A DNA stretch of 8,053 nt from an uncultured Oscillibacter sp. (GCA_902462475.1 CABQCB010000069.1:1-8053), one strand, 5' to 3'. Shown: positions 1 to 7,931, counted from the first letter of the stretch. Program-made: numbers and translations. The notes: a model not told the origin generated them from the letters alone.

Positions 1-426
1 GATGTGCAGCGCGGAGGGGTAGGTGTCGTTGCTGGACTGGGAGGCGTTCACCTGATCGTTGGGATGCAGGGGCACGCCCCGCTCCGTGGCCAGGTGGGCG
101 ATGACCTCGTTGACGTTCATATTGGTCTGGGTGCCGCTGCCGGTCTGCCAGACCACCAGGGGGAACTCCTCGTCCCACTGCCCGGAGCGGATCTCGGTGC
201 AGATCTGGGCGATGGTCTCCGCCTGCGCCGCCGTCAATTTACCGGCCTCGGCGTTGGCCCGGGCACAGGCCTCCTTCAAGTAGGCGAAGGCGGTGATGAT
301 CTCCTTGGGCTGGCGCTGGCCGCCGATCTTGAAATGCTCGATGCTGCGCTGGGTCTGGGCGCCCCAGTGATGCTCCGCCGGAACGGCGATGGGCCCCATG
401 GTGTCGTGTTCCATCCGGGTATTCAT
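1..426 (-). CDS. fumC: Class II fumarate hydratase, N-terminal part (cut by window edge)
   Basis: The product would be the cytosolic, iron-independent fumarase that interconverts fumarate and L-malate. Only the first 142 residues are in the window; the gene continues past the left edge. Visible marks of the fumarase/aspartase superfamily are [23 protein letters not shown] near residues 6-28 in three adjoining blocks, [12 protein letters not shown] at 96-107 (substrate-binding Ser/Thr) and [14 protein letters not shown] at 121-134. The opening block, with EHDTMG and WGAQTQRS, fits fumarase better than aspartate ammonia-lyase. The ATG at 426-424 was chosen because it gives the usual MNxRxEHDTMG start and has a G-rich site (GGGGGA) about eight bases upstream. 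An in-frame ATG at 441-439 would add five residues and has no good binding site. The gene has its own promoter, so it need not depend on the M56 gene upstream. Confidence 0.93.
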   Translation of the reverse strand, partial: MNTRMEHDTMGPIAVPAEHHWGAQTQRSIEHFKIGGQRQPKEIITAFAYLKEACARANAEAGKLTAAQAETIAQICTEIRSGQWDEEFPLVVWQTGSGTQTNMNVNEVIAHLATERGVPLHPNDQVNASQSSNDTYPSALHI

Positions 427-457
427 GGCAAAGTCCCCCATCTTGTAAGATGGTTTC

Positions 458-486
458 ATTATAGAAAAGATTTCCGTTTTCCGCAA
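458..486 (-). promoter_or_regulatory. Sigma-A-type promoter of fumC
   Basis: On the minus strand, TTGCGG (486-481) is followed by exactly 17 bases and a perfect TATAAT (463-458), about 30 bases before the fumC start codon. The -35 box lies inside a small dyad, GCAAC-AA-GTTGC (483-494), which could be an operator or part of a weak terminator for the gene upstream. Only the promoter itself is well supported. Confidence 0.75.
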
Positions 487-504
487 CAAGTTGCATGAAA
501 TCTT
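467..504 (-). repeat. Nested inverted repeats over the fumC promoter
   Basis: Two dyads share one centre region. The outer arms are AAGATTTC (467-474) and GAAATCTT (497-504), a perfect 8-bp match. The inner arms are GCAAC (483-487) and GTTGC (490-494) around AA. On the minus strand the outer arm ends in TTTTC, so the structure could act as a weak terminator for the M56 gene. It could equally be an operator, since it covers the -35 box and the spacer. The pairing is seen; the role is inferred. Confidence 0.4.
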
Positions 505-547
505 CCGTCTGACTGTCCGGAGCGCTAAAATGGAGGAGCTCCGCCTG

Positions 548-1489
548 TCAGGCAGCAGGCTCCTCCTGGCTGTACAGACTTCCCAGCAGTGTCAGCAGCT
601 GCGCCAGCTGCTCCGGGGAGATGCCGTAGTCTCCGATCTGCGTGCCTGCCGGCAGGTTCCGGGCTGCAGTCTCCCGCGTCACCCAGGTATAGGACGTTCC
701 GTCCGCCGACCAGGCCTGCACCCGCTGCACGTCCGGATACAGCGCCAGCAGCACTATGCCGCTGCGGGCCAGCTGCTCGTGCTGCATGGCCTGCTCCCAG
801 ACTCCCTCCCGGGTGAATCGCAGCGCCAGCAGCCCGCCCTCCAAAGAGGTGGTGAAGGTCCCCGCCAGGGACTCGTCTCCCCAGGGCCCCCGGAGCACCA
901 GCTCCTCCATCGTCTCCTGGGCCGGGCGCGACTGGGCCAGCGTATAAAGGGCCTCGGCCTGCGATGCCGTATGGTTTGCGCCTGGGGCGCCGCCGCTCCA
1001 TCCCAGGTATGCCAGAAGGTCCCGGATGCCCTCCGTGGTCTGCCCCAGGTCCCGCAGGTCCTCATAGCCCATGTTCCGGGCCCAGGCGTCGGCCTGACTG
1101 CGCTCCATAAACACGGTTCTCTCCGTTCTGCCGCCATCTCCCGTCGCCCAGACAGGATAGGACCAGCGGACCTCCTGGAGATCGTCCGCCAGGGCCATGA
1201 GCAGCGCACCCCGGGTCAGCATGGATGCATCCAGGATATTTTCATCGTAGGGTCCCGACTCGAACTCCACCACCAGTGCCCGCTCCTTGGAAAGACGGGT
1301 AAACGTATAGCGATCCAGCATATCGGTCTCCAGCGCCTCCAGCAGCGCTGCCGCGTCGTCATCCCCCAGGGCGGGGGTGCGGAGAGCATGGAGGGACGCG
1401 GCCAGATCCGTTCCGGCAAAGGAATCCACCCCCTGCTGGGAAGTGGCCAGCCGCAGCCGCACGCCGCCGCACAGGACGGACTCCTCCAC
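548..1489 (-). CDS. C-terminal part of frameshifted M56 metallopeptidase (DUF4825-like extracellular domain)
   Basis: This reading frame of about 313 residues carries the rest of the M56 protein after a frameshift at 1495-1500. It opens with a GTG (VEESVLCGG) that has no convincing ribosome binding site, so it is unlikely to be an independent gene. The sense of the protein continues smoothly from IYLSD in the upstream frame to [12 protein letters not shown] here if one base is removed. The stretch around [18 protein letters not shown] and, further on, [15 protein letters not shown] resembles the DUF4825 domain often found at the outer C-terminus of clostridial M56/BlaR1-like proteins, probably a sensor. 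The remaining 190 or so residues are soluble and unrecognised. The stop is TGA at 550-548. As sequenced, this part is probably not translated, or only poorly. Confidence 0.7.
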   Translation of the reverse strand: MEESVLCGGVRLRLATSQQGVDSFAGTDLAASLHALRTPALGDDDAAALLEALETDMLDRYTFTRLSKERALVVEFESGPYDENILDASMLTRGALLMALADDLQEVRWSYPVWATGDGGRTERTVFMERSQADAWARNMGYEDLRDLGQTTEGIRDLLAYLGWSGGAPGANHTASQAEALYTLAQSRPAQETMEELVLRGPWGDESLAGTFTTSLEGGLLALRFTREGVWEQAMQHEQLARSGIVLLALYPDVQRVQAWSADGTSYTWVTRETAARNLPAGTQIGDYGISPEQLAQLLTLLGSLYSQEEPAA

Positions 1490-2840
1490 CGTGTCCCGGG
1501 TCGGAGAGGTAGATGGTCACCAGTGTGGCCCCGCCGGTCTCATCCAGGCTCTGCCGCTGGCCCATCCGCCCGACTCCCGCTTTGGACCCCACCCCCGTAT
1601 AGTGGGGCTGGGGCAGCGTCAGATTCCAGCTCTCGCCCCGGAAAGAGCCCACCAGCATATTGGAAAAGCCCCCTGCTTCATCAAACGGAACGTTCCAGTA
1701 GAGGGTGCCGGAAAACGTCCGCTCACTCTGCTGGGTCAATTCTCCGCAGGTGAGCAGCCGGCTCTCCGTCCGGGTACCGTAGGCATAGGTGTCGGCATAC
1801 AACGCCCAGGCCCGGATGGGCTCCTTCAGGTCCCAGGACACCTGGATCATGGGTCCCGGGGTCTCCAGCCGCACCCAGCTGCTGCCGGTCATGCCGTTGC
1901 CAAGGCACGCTGTCACCGCCAGCACCGCCGCAGCCGCCGCCAGAAACGCCATCCGGGGCGTGGCTTTTTTCCACGCGAGCACGTTCTTCACCCGCCGGGT
2001 GGCATCGTGCTCTCCGAAAGCCAGGGCCGCGGGCATGGGCGCCGCGGCGGCATGGGCCACCAGCGACAAGCTGTATCCCCGCTTGGCCTCGCTGCCCAAA
2101 AGCTCCAGCACCGCCTCGTCGCAGCTCATCTCCATATCCCGGCAGAAAAGCACCCAGCAAAGCCACACCGCCGGATCCCACCAGTACACCGCCAGCAAGC
2201 ACCACCCCAGAAGCTTCCACCAGGGATCACGGCGGCGGATATGATGGCGCTCATGGGCCAGTATGTAGGTGCGGTCCGTATCCGCCAGGTGCGGCGGCAG
2301 ATAGATCTTGGGCCGCAGGAGTCCCAGTACGAATGGCGTGGGCACCGTGCCGCAGGTCCAGACCTCTCCCCCCTCCGAGACAGCCTCGCGCACCGTCCGC
2401 CGCAGGCGCACCGCGCTGACCATGCCCCAGATCAGCACCGCCAGCACGCCCAGCGCCCACAGCACGGCGCACCAGGGAAGCGCCGCCTCCCAAAGCGTCG
2501 GCTCCGCTGCCTCCGCCACCACGGCGGTGCCGCTCACGGCAGAGGGCGGCACCGCCGCAGCAGTGGGCGCCGTATTCACCAGAGCGCGCACAGCGCCGCT
2601 GCCCACAGTGCCGGCGGCCTCTCCCACCGCACGGACCCCCGGCAGGTTAAAAAGGCTCCAAAGCCTTGCCACACTTACCGGGCAGGCAAGCCGGAACCCC
2701 ACCGCCAGCCACAGGCCATAGCGGTACCGGGCCGGTGAGCGGCCCAGCGCCGCCCGGACGGCCAGCACCAGCGCCATCACCGGCAGCGCCGCCACCGCCA
2801 TGGATAAAAGCCGGGAAAAGACTGCCGTCAAAGCCGCCAT
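1359..2840 (-). CDS. M56 family (BlaR1/MecR1-like) membrane metallopeptidase, N-terminal part, frameshifted
   Basis: M56 proteins sense a signal outside the cell and, through a cytoplasmic zinc protease loop, inactivate a partner BlaI-type repressor. Counting from the ATG at 2840, hydrophobic segments lie near residues 5-30, 40-58, 123-145, 211-231 and 297-313. The zinc motif HERHH is at 196-200, within ILAHERHHIRRRDPWWK. The downstream DMEMSCDE block (235-242) supplies the expected glutamate. The ATG at 2840 was chosen because AGGAGG sits seven bases before it, whereas a GTG at 2846 would leave only one base. It starts two bases after the blaI stop, so the two genes form an operon. In-frame sense ends near IYLSD (about 1501); the last 45 or so residues, ending at the stop at 1359, are out of frame and rich in Pro, Arg and Gly. 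Without the extra base the protein would be about 763 residues and end at 548. The inducing signal cannot be told; beta-lactam is not implied. Confidence 0.85.
   Translation of the reverse strand: MAALTAVFSRLLSMAVAALPVMALVLAVRAALGRSPARYRYGLWLAVGFRLACPVSVARLWSLFNLPGVRAVGEAAGTVGSGAVRALVNTAPTAAAVPPSAVSGTAVVAEAAEPTLWEAALPWCAVLWALGVLAVLIWGMVSAVRLRRTVREAVSEGGEVWTCGTVPTPFVLGLLRPKIYLPPHLADTDRTYILAHERHHIRRRDPWWKLLGWCLLAVYWWDPAVWLCWVLFCRDMEMSCDEAVLELLGSEAKRGYSLSLVAHAAAAPMPAALAFGEHDATRRVKNVLAWKKATPRMAFLAAAAAVLAVTACLGNGMTGSSWVRLETPGPMIQVSWDLKEPIRAWALYADTYAYGTRTESRLLTCGELTQQSERTFSGTLYWNVPFDEAGGFSNMLVGSFRGESWNLTLPQPHYTGVGSKAGVGRMGQRQSLDETGGATLVTIYLSDPGHGGGVRPVRRRAAAAGHFPAGGGFLCRNGSGRVPPCSPHPRPGG
1495..1500 (-). 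other. Frameshift site in the M56 gene
   Basis: The minus strand reads GACCCGGGACACGG here. The upstream frame gives SDPGHGGG, while the frame that continues the protein gives RDTVEES. The span 2840-548 is 2293 bases, one more than a multiple of three, so one extra base in CCCGGG explains the break. It may be a real mutation or an assembly or sequencing error. Confidence 0.75.
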
Positions 2841-2842
2841 GT

Positions 2843-3205
2843 TCACCCCTCCTCGTATTGGTCGATGAGATGCCGCAGCTCCTCCGCCTCCTGCTCCGTC
2901 AGCTTTCGTCCGCCCATGAACGCTGTGAGAAACCCAGGCAATGAGCCGCCGAAGGCCTTTTCCACAAAGGCCTCCGCCGCGTCCCCCGCCACTGTCTCCC
3001 GGGGCACGGCAGAGGAGACCGTGCTGTTTTCATTTTTCAAAACGCCCTTTTCACAGAGCTTTTTCAATACCGTGTAGGTAGTGGACTTCTTCCACCCCAG
3101 TTCCCCGGCGCAAAGGCGCACCAGCTCCCCGGAGCCCACCGGCTCCGCCGCCCACACCACCTGTAAAAAACGGTACTCACTGTCGCTGAGATGATACTGC
3201 TCCAT
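2843..3205 (-). CDS. blaI: BlaI/MecI-family transcriptional repressor
   Basis: This is a 120-residue winged-helix repressor, the usual length for the family. The N-terminal DNA-binding part is LSDSEYRFLQVVW (6-18), with the recognition helix in WKKSTTYTVLKKLCEKG (38-54). The C-terminal part (about 70-120) is the dimerisation region, with AEAFVEKAFGG and a leucine-rich final helix. The start is set at 3205 because AAGGAGA (3219-3213) lies seven bases upstream. A longer in-frame reading from 3283 would run through the promoter and both operators, which makes it implausible. The gene precedes the M56 gene by two bases, the standard repressor-sensor pair. It very probably represses its own promoter through the dyads at 3224-3239 and 3256-3271. 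Since the sensor is frameshifted, the repressor may now lack its inducer pathway. The symbol denotes the family, not proven beta-lactam control. Confidence 0.92.
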   Translation of the reverse strand: MEQYHLSDSEYRFLQVVWAAEPVGSGELVRLCAGELGWKKSTTYTVLKKLCEKGVLKNENSTVSSAVPRETVAGDAAEAFVEKAFGGSLPGFLTAFMGGRKLTEQEAEELRHLIDQYEEG

Positions 3206-3223
3206 GGTCAAATCTCCTTGCAG

Positions 3224-3239
3224 GTCTATAAATATAGAC
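3224..3239. promoter_or_regulatory. BlaI-type operator 1
   Basis: GTCTATA-AA-TATAGAC is a perfect dyad with 7-bp arms. It lies downstream of the predicted transcription start and just upstream of the blaI ribosome binding site. Its twin is 32 bp away, centre to centre. BlaI-family dimers bind short dyads of this kind at their own promoters. The assignment rests on position and on the repeated motif. Confidence 0.75.
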
Positions 3240-3254
3240 TTTCTTTCCGCCTTT

Positions 3255-3283
3255 AGTCTATAATAATAGACCGTCGTTGTCAA
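3255..3283 (-). promoter_or_regulatory. Promoter of the blaI-M56 operon
   Basis: On the minus strand, a perfect TTGACA (3283-3278), a 17-base spacer and TAGACT (3260-3255) form a sigma-A-type promoter. It lies about 50 bases before the blaI start codon and is overlapped by operator 2. The -35 box directly follows the U-tract of the terminator of the preceding gene. Confidence 0.7.
3256..3271. promoter_or_regulatory. BlaI-type operator 2
   Basis: GTCTAT-AATA-ATAGAC is a 16-bp dyad with the same GTCTAT/ATAGAC ends as operator 1. It fills most of the spacer and covers the -10 box of the blaI promoter, so a bound repressor would block RNA polymerase. Confidence 0.75.
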
Positions 3284-3284
3284 G

Positions 3285-3319
3285 AAAAAACCGGGACGCT
3301 TGTGCGTCCCGGTTTTTTT
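3285..3319. terminator. Intrinsic terminator after the stalk-domain gene (symmetric)
   Basis: A perfect 9-bp stem, CCGGGACGC (3291-3299) and GCGTCCCGG (3304-3312), closes a four-base loop. It is flanked by six A on the left and seven T on the right, so it has a U-tract in both directions. Its working direction here is minus, 7 to 40 bases past the stop at 3326. No plus-strand gene enters from the left. Confidence 0.9.
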
Positions 3320-3325
3320 CTTGAT

Positions 3326-4294
3326 TTACGCGGCGTGGTAGAGGTCCAGCACCTGCATCAGCGCAGCGGCGGACAGGTAGGTGACGCCTGCCTCCTTGAC
3401 GCAGGTGCCATAGACCTCGTAGGTCTGGCCGTCCGCGTCCACACCGCTGATGGCGCCGCCGGGCATGGCGGTGAACACCGTGCGCTCGCCCTGCATGACC
3501 ACAGCGCCCCGGGCAGCATCCCACTGAACCGTGCAGCCCAGCGCCTCCGCCACAGCCCGGATGGGCAGCAGCGTGCCGTCGGTCTCGGTGATCTTGGCCT
3601 TCTGGTTCACCACGGCGCCGTTGACGGAGACGGTGCCGTCCTCCGTCCAGGAGACATAGCCGGCATAGTCATAGGGGAATACCATCACCCGGGTGATCTC
3701 GCCGTCCATATCCTTCCACACCAGGATCTGGGTGCCGGGGATCAGGTCCTCCAGCCGGACGATGTTCTTGGTAAGATAGGGCGTCAGCTCCGCCTCGTCG
3801 GTGATCTTGAGCACCGTGCCGTCGGTGGCGGTGACCTCGGTCCAGGTCAGGGCCGGAGGCGGATAGATGGCGATCATGGCCTGGGGCGTCACGGAGGAGA
3901 TCTCATAGAACTGGGGCACACCGTAATCGGCGGGGATGTTGCCCAGCACCAGGATGGCCGTGGCCTGGGGCGGCAGGCTCAGCGTCATGGTGCTGCCCAC
4001 CCAGGCATAGATGGTGTCGCCGTCTTTCAGACTGGTAATGTCCATGGGCTCGCCGGTGACGGCGTCCAGGCAGAGGATGGACTCGCCATGGAGGATCACC
4101 TCATGGAGCGGATCATTTTCGTTGGAGTTCTGCACCAGCATGCCGCCGTCCTCCAGCCAGGTCAGCGTGCCCCACACCCGGACGGGACCCTGGTTGGCAG
4201 CCGGGGCGGACTCACTCTCCGCAGCCAGGGCAGGCAGGGTCAGCAGTGCCGCGCACAGCAGCAGGGAAACACATTGCAAAAGTCTCTTCTTCAT
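3326..4294 (-). CDS. Secreted protein with copper-amine-oxidase-N-like (stalk) domain
   Basis: This 322-residue protein is probably exported by the Sec system. MKKRLLQ is followed by a hydrophobic core (8-22) and a signal peptidase I-like site, LPALA-AE, around 24/25. The Cys at 14 is not in a proper lipobox. The mature part has two loosely similar beta-rich stretches, at about 40-118 and 147-208, each ending in a phrase like DGDTIYAWV or GTQILVWKD. A C-terminal region (about 222-322) contains LLPIRAVAEALGCTVQWD and later YLSAAALMQVL, typical of the copper amine oxidase N-terminal-like domain (PF07833 type). In Firmicutes this domain is usually a wall or surface module and does not imply amine oxidase activity; no catalytic domain is present. 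The ATG at 4294 has AAGGA nine to ten bases upstream. The gene is transcribed alone between two terminators. Its function is unknown. Confidence 0.85.
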   Translation of the reverse strand: MKKRLLQCVSLLLCAALLTLPALAAESESAPAANQGPVRVWGTLTWLEDGGMLVQNSNENDPLHEVILHGESILCLDAVTGEPMDITSLKDGDTIYAWVGSTMTLSLPPQATAILVLGNIPADYGVPQFYEISSVTPQAMIAIYPPPALTWTEVTATDGTVLKITDEAELTPYLTKNIVRLEDLIPGTQILVWKDMDGEITRVMVFPYDYAGYVSWTEDGTVSVNGAVVNQKAKITETDGTLLPIRAVAEALGCTVQWDAARGAVVMQGERTVFTAMPGGAISGVDADGQTYEVYGTCVKEAGVTYLSAAALMQVLDLYHAA

Positions 4295-4400
4295 AGGCGC
4301 TCATCCTTTCCAAACTCGTGTGAAGCAGCGATTTCTCTGCTCTTTGCTTCTTTGGACGGTGGCGATATCAAAAAGTTCCCCATTTCAGGAAAATTTTTGC

Positions 4401-4436
4401 TAAAGAAAAAGCGCCCGGGCAAATGCCCGGACGCTT
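4401..4436 (-). terminator. Intrinsic terminator of typA
   Basis: On the minus strand, AAGCGTCCGGGC pairs with GCCCGGGCGCTT (4436-4409) through 12 bp, with one G-U pair and the loop ATTT. The stem is followed by a TTTCTTT-like tract. It lies about 18 bases past the typA stop codon. No clear promoter for the next minus-strand gene was found in the remaining bases to 4295. Confidence 0.88.
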
Positions 4437-4453
4437 GGTCATTGGCTTGGTCT

Positions 4454-6277
<1,824 letters not shown>

Positions 6278-6339
6278 AAATGCGCGTCCCTTCTTTTTCG
6301 GTTAAAGGCGTTCCGCCCGTTATTCACATACAGCTCATT

Positions 6340-6368
6340 ATTATAATCTGCCCATTGGCTTATTTCAA
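6340..6368 (-). promoter_or_regulatory. Promoter of typA
   Basis: On the minus strand, TTGAAA (6368-6363), exactly 17 bases and a perfect TATAAT (6345-6340) form a near-consensus sigma-A-type promoter. It lies about 63 bases before the typA start, leaving a leader of roughly 55 bases. Confidence 0.8.
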
Positions 6369-6492
6369 GTAAAACATTCGATTTTTCACGTATTTTTCCC
6401 AATTTTCTCTCCCAATGTCCGCCCCGTGTCCCCAGTTATTTTTTTCACCAAAGATCGGCGCCCGCAGGCCGTCATTTTTAGTCTTTCGTACA

Positions 6493-6522
6493 TTGACATA
6501 TGTCCGCCGTGCAACCTATAAT
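6493..6522 (+). promoter_or_regulatory. Promoter of serA
   Basis: A perfect TTGACA (6493-6498) and a perfect TATAAT (6517-6522) are separated by 18 bases. Transcription should start near 6530 and give a leader of about 82 bases. The 10-bp palindrome GACATATGTC (6495-6504) overlaps the -35 box and could be a repressor site. Confidence 0.8.
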
Positions 6523-6540
6523 GGTGATGCTGCGTCGGAA

Positions 6541-6592
6541 GCGGTGCCAGCACCGCACGTTCCCCGCAAGTACCGTGGTTCGCTGGAACCAC
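6541..6592 (+). promoter_or_regulatory. Two tandem hairpins in the serA leader
   Basis: The leader contains GCGGTG-CCAG-CACCGC (6541-6556) and GTGGTTC-GCTG-GAACCAC (6575-6592). Both are perfect stems, of 6 and 7 bp, with four-base loops. The second ends four bases before the AGGAGG ribosome binding site (6596-6601). There is no U-tract, so they are not terminators. They may protect the transcript or tune translation. No known riboswitch was recognised. Confidence 0.5.
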
Positions 6593-6611
6593 CCCAGGAG
6601 GCACACCCGCC

Positions 6612-7775
6612 ATGTATCAGATCAAGACCTTCAACAAGATTTCTCCCGTGGGCCTGGGCCGCTTCGACCCGGAGCTCTATACCGTCAGCGACAGCTGCAG
6701 CGATGAGGACGCCATCGTGGTCCGCTCCGCCAAACTGCTGGACTATGCATTCCCCTCCAACCTGCTGGCCATCGCCCGGGCAGGCGCGGGCGTCAATAAT
6801 ATTCCCCTGGACCGCTGCTCTCAAGCCGGCATCGCCGTGTTCAACACCCCCGGTGCCAACGCCAACGCCGTCAAGGAGCTGGTGCTGTGCGCCATGCTCA
6901 TCGGCTCCCGGGACGTGGACGGCGCCATCCGCTGGGTGCGCGATCAGGTGGACGCTGGCATCGACGTGACCACCGTGGTGGAAAAGGGCAAGTCCGCCTT
7001 CATCGGCCCCGAGATCTATAAAAAGACACTGGGCGTCATCGGTCTGGGCGCCATCGGCTCTCTGGTCGCCAATGTGGCGCTGTCCATGGGCATGGACGTC
7101 TACGGCTATGACCCCTTCCTCTCTGTGGATAACGCCCTGCGCCTGGACCGCCACATCCATGTGGTAAAGGATATCCGTGAGCTTTACAAGCGGGCGGACT
7201 ATGTGACCGTCCACATCCATTACACGCCCCAGACGGAAAAGATGATCAACGCTGACGCCATCTCCTCCATGAAGCGGGGCGTCCGCTTCATCAACCTGGC
7301 CCGGGGTGAGATCGTGGACGATGACGCCATGCTCGCCGCGCTGGATACAGGCAAGGTGGCCGCCTATATCACCGACTTCCCCAACAACCGCATCGTCAAG
7401 GCACCCCACGTGATCGCCATGCCCCATCTGGGTGCCTCCACCCCGGAGAGTGAGCAGAACTGCGCGGTCATGGCGGTGGATGAGCTGCGGGACTACCTGG
7501 AAAACGGCAACATCCGCAACTCCGTCAACCTGCCCAATGTGACGCTGGAGCGCAGCGGCGTCATGCGCCTTTGCGTCATCCACCGCAACATTCCCGCCAT
7601 GCTGGCCAACATCACCACGCTGCTGGCCAAGGACGGCGCCAACGTGGAAAACCTGAGCAACAAGTCCAAGGGTGACTATGCCTATACGCTGGTGGACCTG
7701 AACACCCGGGTGGATGATTCCGTCATCCAGGATGTGCGGGATCTTCCTAACGTGGTGCGGGTGCGGGTGATCTGA
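6612..7775 (+). CDS. serA: D-3-phosphoglycerate dehydrogenase, short ACT-domain form
   Basis: This 387-residue cytosolic NAD-dependent enzyme probably oxidises 3-phosphoglycerate, the first step of serine synthesis. RAGAGVNNIPLD (56-67) and NTPGANANAVKEL (78-90) are substrate-domain marks. The Rossmann loop GLGAIG is at 144-149, followed by the NAD-ribose aspartate in YDPF (D167). NLARGEI gives catalytic Arg231 and MPHLGAST gives catalytic His272. The C-terminal ACT domain (about 318-387, CVIHRNIPAMLANIT) likely binds serine for feedback control. The glutamate that normally follows the VF..EP-type turn is not seen: the equivalent reads ITDFPNNR (253-260). The ATG at 6612 has AGGAGG ten bases upstream. 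The gene has its own promoter and terminator, and no serC partner lies in the window. Another 2-hydroxyacid substrate is possible, but the ACT domain favours the serine pathway. Confidence 0.9.
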   Translation: MYQIKTFNKISPVGLGRFDPELYTVSDSCSDEDAIVVRSAKLLDYAFPSNLLAIARAGAGVNNIPLDRCSQAGIAVFNTPGANANAVKELVLCAMLIGSRDVDGAIRWVRDQVDAGIDVTTVVEKGKSAFIGPEIYKKTLGVIGLGAIGSLVANVALSMGMDVYGYDPFLSVDNALRLDRHIHVVKDIRELYKRADYVTVHIHYTPQTEKMINADAISSMKRGVRFINLARGEIVDDDAMLAALDTGKVAAYITDFPNNRIVKAPHVIAMPHLGASTPESEQNCAVMAVDELRDYLENGNIRNSVNLPNVTLERSGVMRLCVIHRNIPAMLANITTLLAKDGANVENLSNKSKGDYAYTLVDLNTRVDDSVIQDVRDLPNVVRVRVI

Positions 7776-7800
7776 CCCTAGTGGGCAGGCTTTTCCCGGA

Positions 7801-7829
7801 TTGACAGACCACACAGAAACGGGTACAAT
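7801..7829 (+). promoter_or_regulatory. Promoter facing the tRNA genes, inside the serA terminator
   Basis: A perfect TTGACA (7801-7806), 17 bases and TACAAT (7824-7829) form a near-consensus sigma-A-type promoter. Transcription would start near 7836, in the terminator loop, so the new transcript lacks the left arm and escapes termination. The tRNA fragment begins about 25 bases later, the normal spacing for a tRNA operon. Confidence 0.7.
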
Positions 7830-7855
7830 GGACACTGTCCGTTGTACCCGTTTTT
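7817..7855 (+). terminator. Terminator of serA
   Basis: A 17-bp hairpin, left arm 7817-7833 and right arm 7837-7853, has one G-U pair and the three-base loop ACT. It ends in TTTTT (7851-7855), 42 bases after the serA stop. Its left arm contains the TACAAT box of the following promoter. Confidence 0.88.
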
Positions 7856-7860
7856 CATAT

Positions 7861-7900
7861 GCCCCTGTAGCTCAGTTGTATAGAGCGACCGCCTCCTAAG
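7861..7900 (+). pseudogene. 5' half of an interrupted tRNA-Arg(CCT)
   Basis: The acceptor strand GCCCCTG (7861-7867), TA, D-arm GCTC/GAGC (7870-7873 and 7883-7886), anticodon strand ACCGC (7888-7892) and loop CTCCTAA (7893-7899, anticodon CCT at 7895-7897) match the first half of a tRNA-Arg. After G7900 the sequence no longer continues as a tRNA. No GCGGT strand, T-arm or acceptor partner (CAGGGGC) occurs before 7967. The D-loop reads AGTTGTATA, so the conserved second G of the GG pair is T. The fragment cannot give a normal tRNA. It follows directly on a good promoter, so it is probably the remains of the resident gene, cut at the anticodon arm. Confidence 0.8.
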
Positions 7901-7931
7901 AGAACTAACTACGGTTCACTAAAGGAGGCGG
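7889..7931. repeat. Inverted repeat spanning the tRNA break, possible recombination junction
   Basis: CCGCCTCCT (7889-7897), the anticodon-arm end of the tRNA fragment, is matched by a perfect 9-bp inverted copy, AGGAGGCGG (7923-7931), across 25 bases. A dyad flanking an anticodon loop is a common layout for tyrosine-recombinase attachment sites, so this may be one arm of an att site. It could also form a long stem in the RNA. The repeat is seen; the role is inferred. Confidence 0.5.

Larger units (their letters stand above)
6278..6611. other. Divergent intergenic region between typA and serA
   Basis: These 334 bases hold the typA promoter on the minus strand and the serA promoter and leader on the plus strand. 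The middle part, about 6369-6492, is rich in T and C runs. It shows no gene, terminator or clear repeat to my reading. Confidence 0.8.

Noticed and set aside
1495..1500. Programmed ribosomal frameshift in the M56 gene
   Set aside because: CCCGGGA resembles a -1 slip site, but the continuing frame needs a +1 shift, for which the codons here are not slippery.
491..2738. Two long plus-strand open frames opposite the M56 gene
   Set aside because: Low-complexity Pro/Arg/Gln/His-rich translations with no family features, on the opposite strand of a recognised gene.
2843..3283. Longer BlaI starting at 3283
   Set aside because: The extra 26 residues would be translated from the promoter and operators; the start at 3205 has a good binding site and the family length.
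3326..4294. Copper amine oxidase enzyme or lipoprotein
   Set aside because: Only the small stalk-like domain is present, without a catalytic domain, and the Cys in the signal region is not in a lipobox.
6516..7835. A 439-residue open frame on the minus strand
   Set aside because: It is the reverse of serA and runs through its promoter and terminator; the His/Val/Gly-rich text is typical of a shadow.
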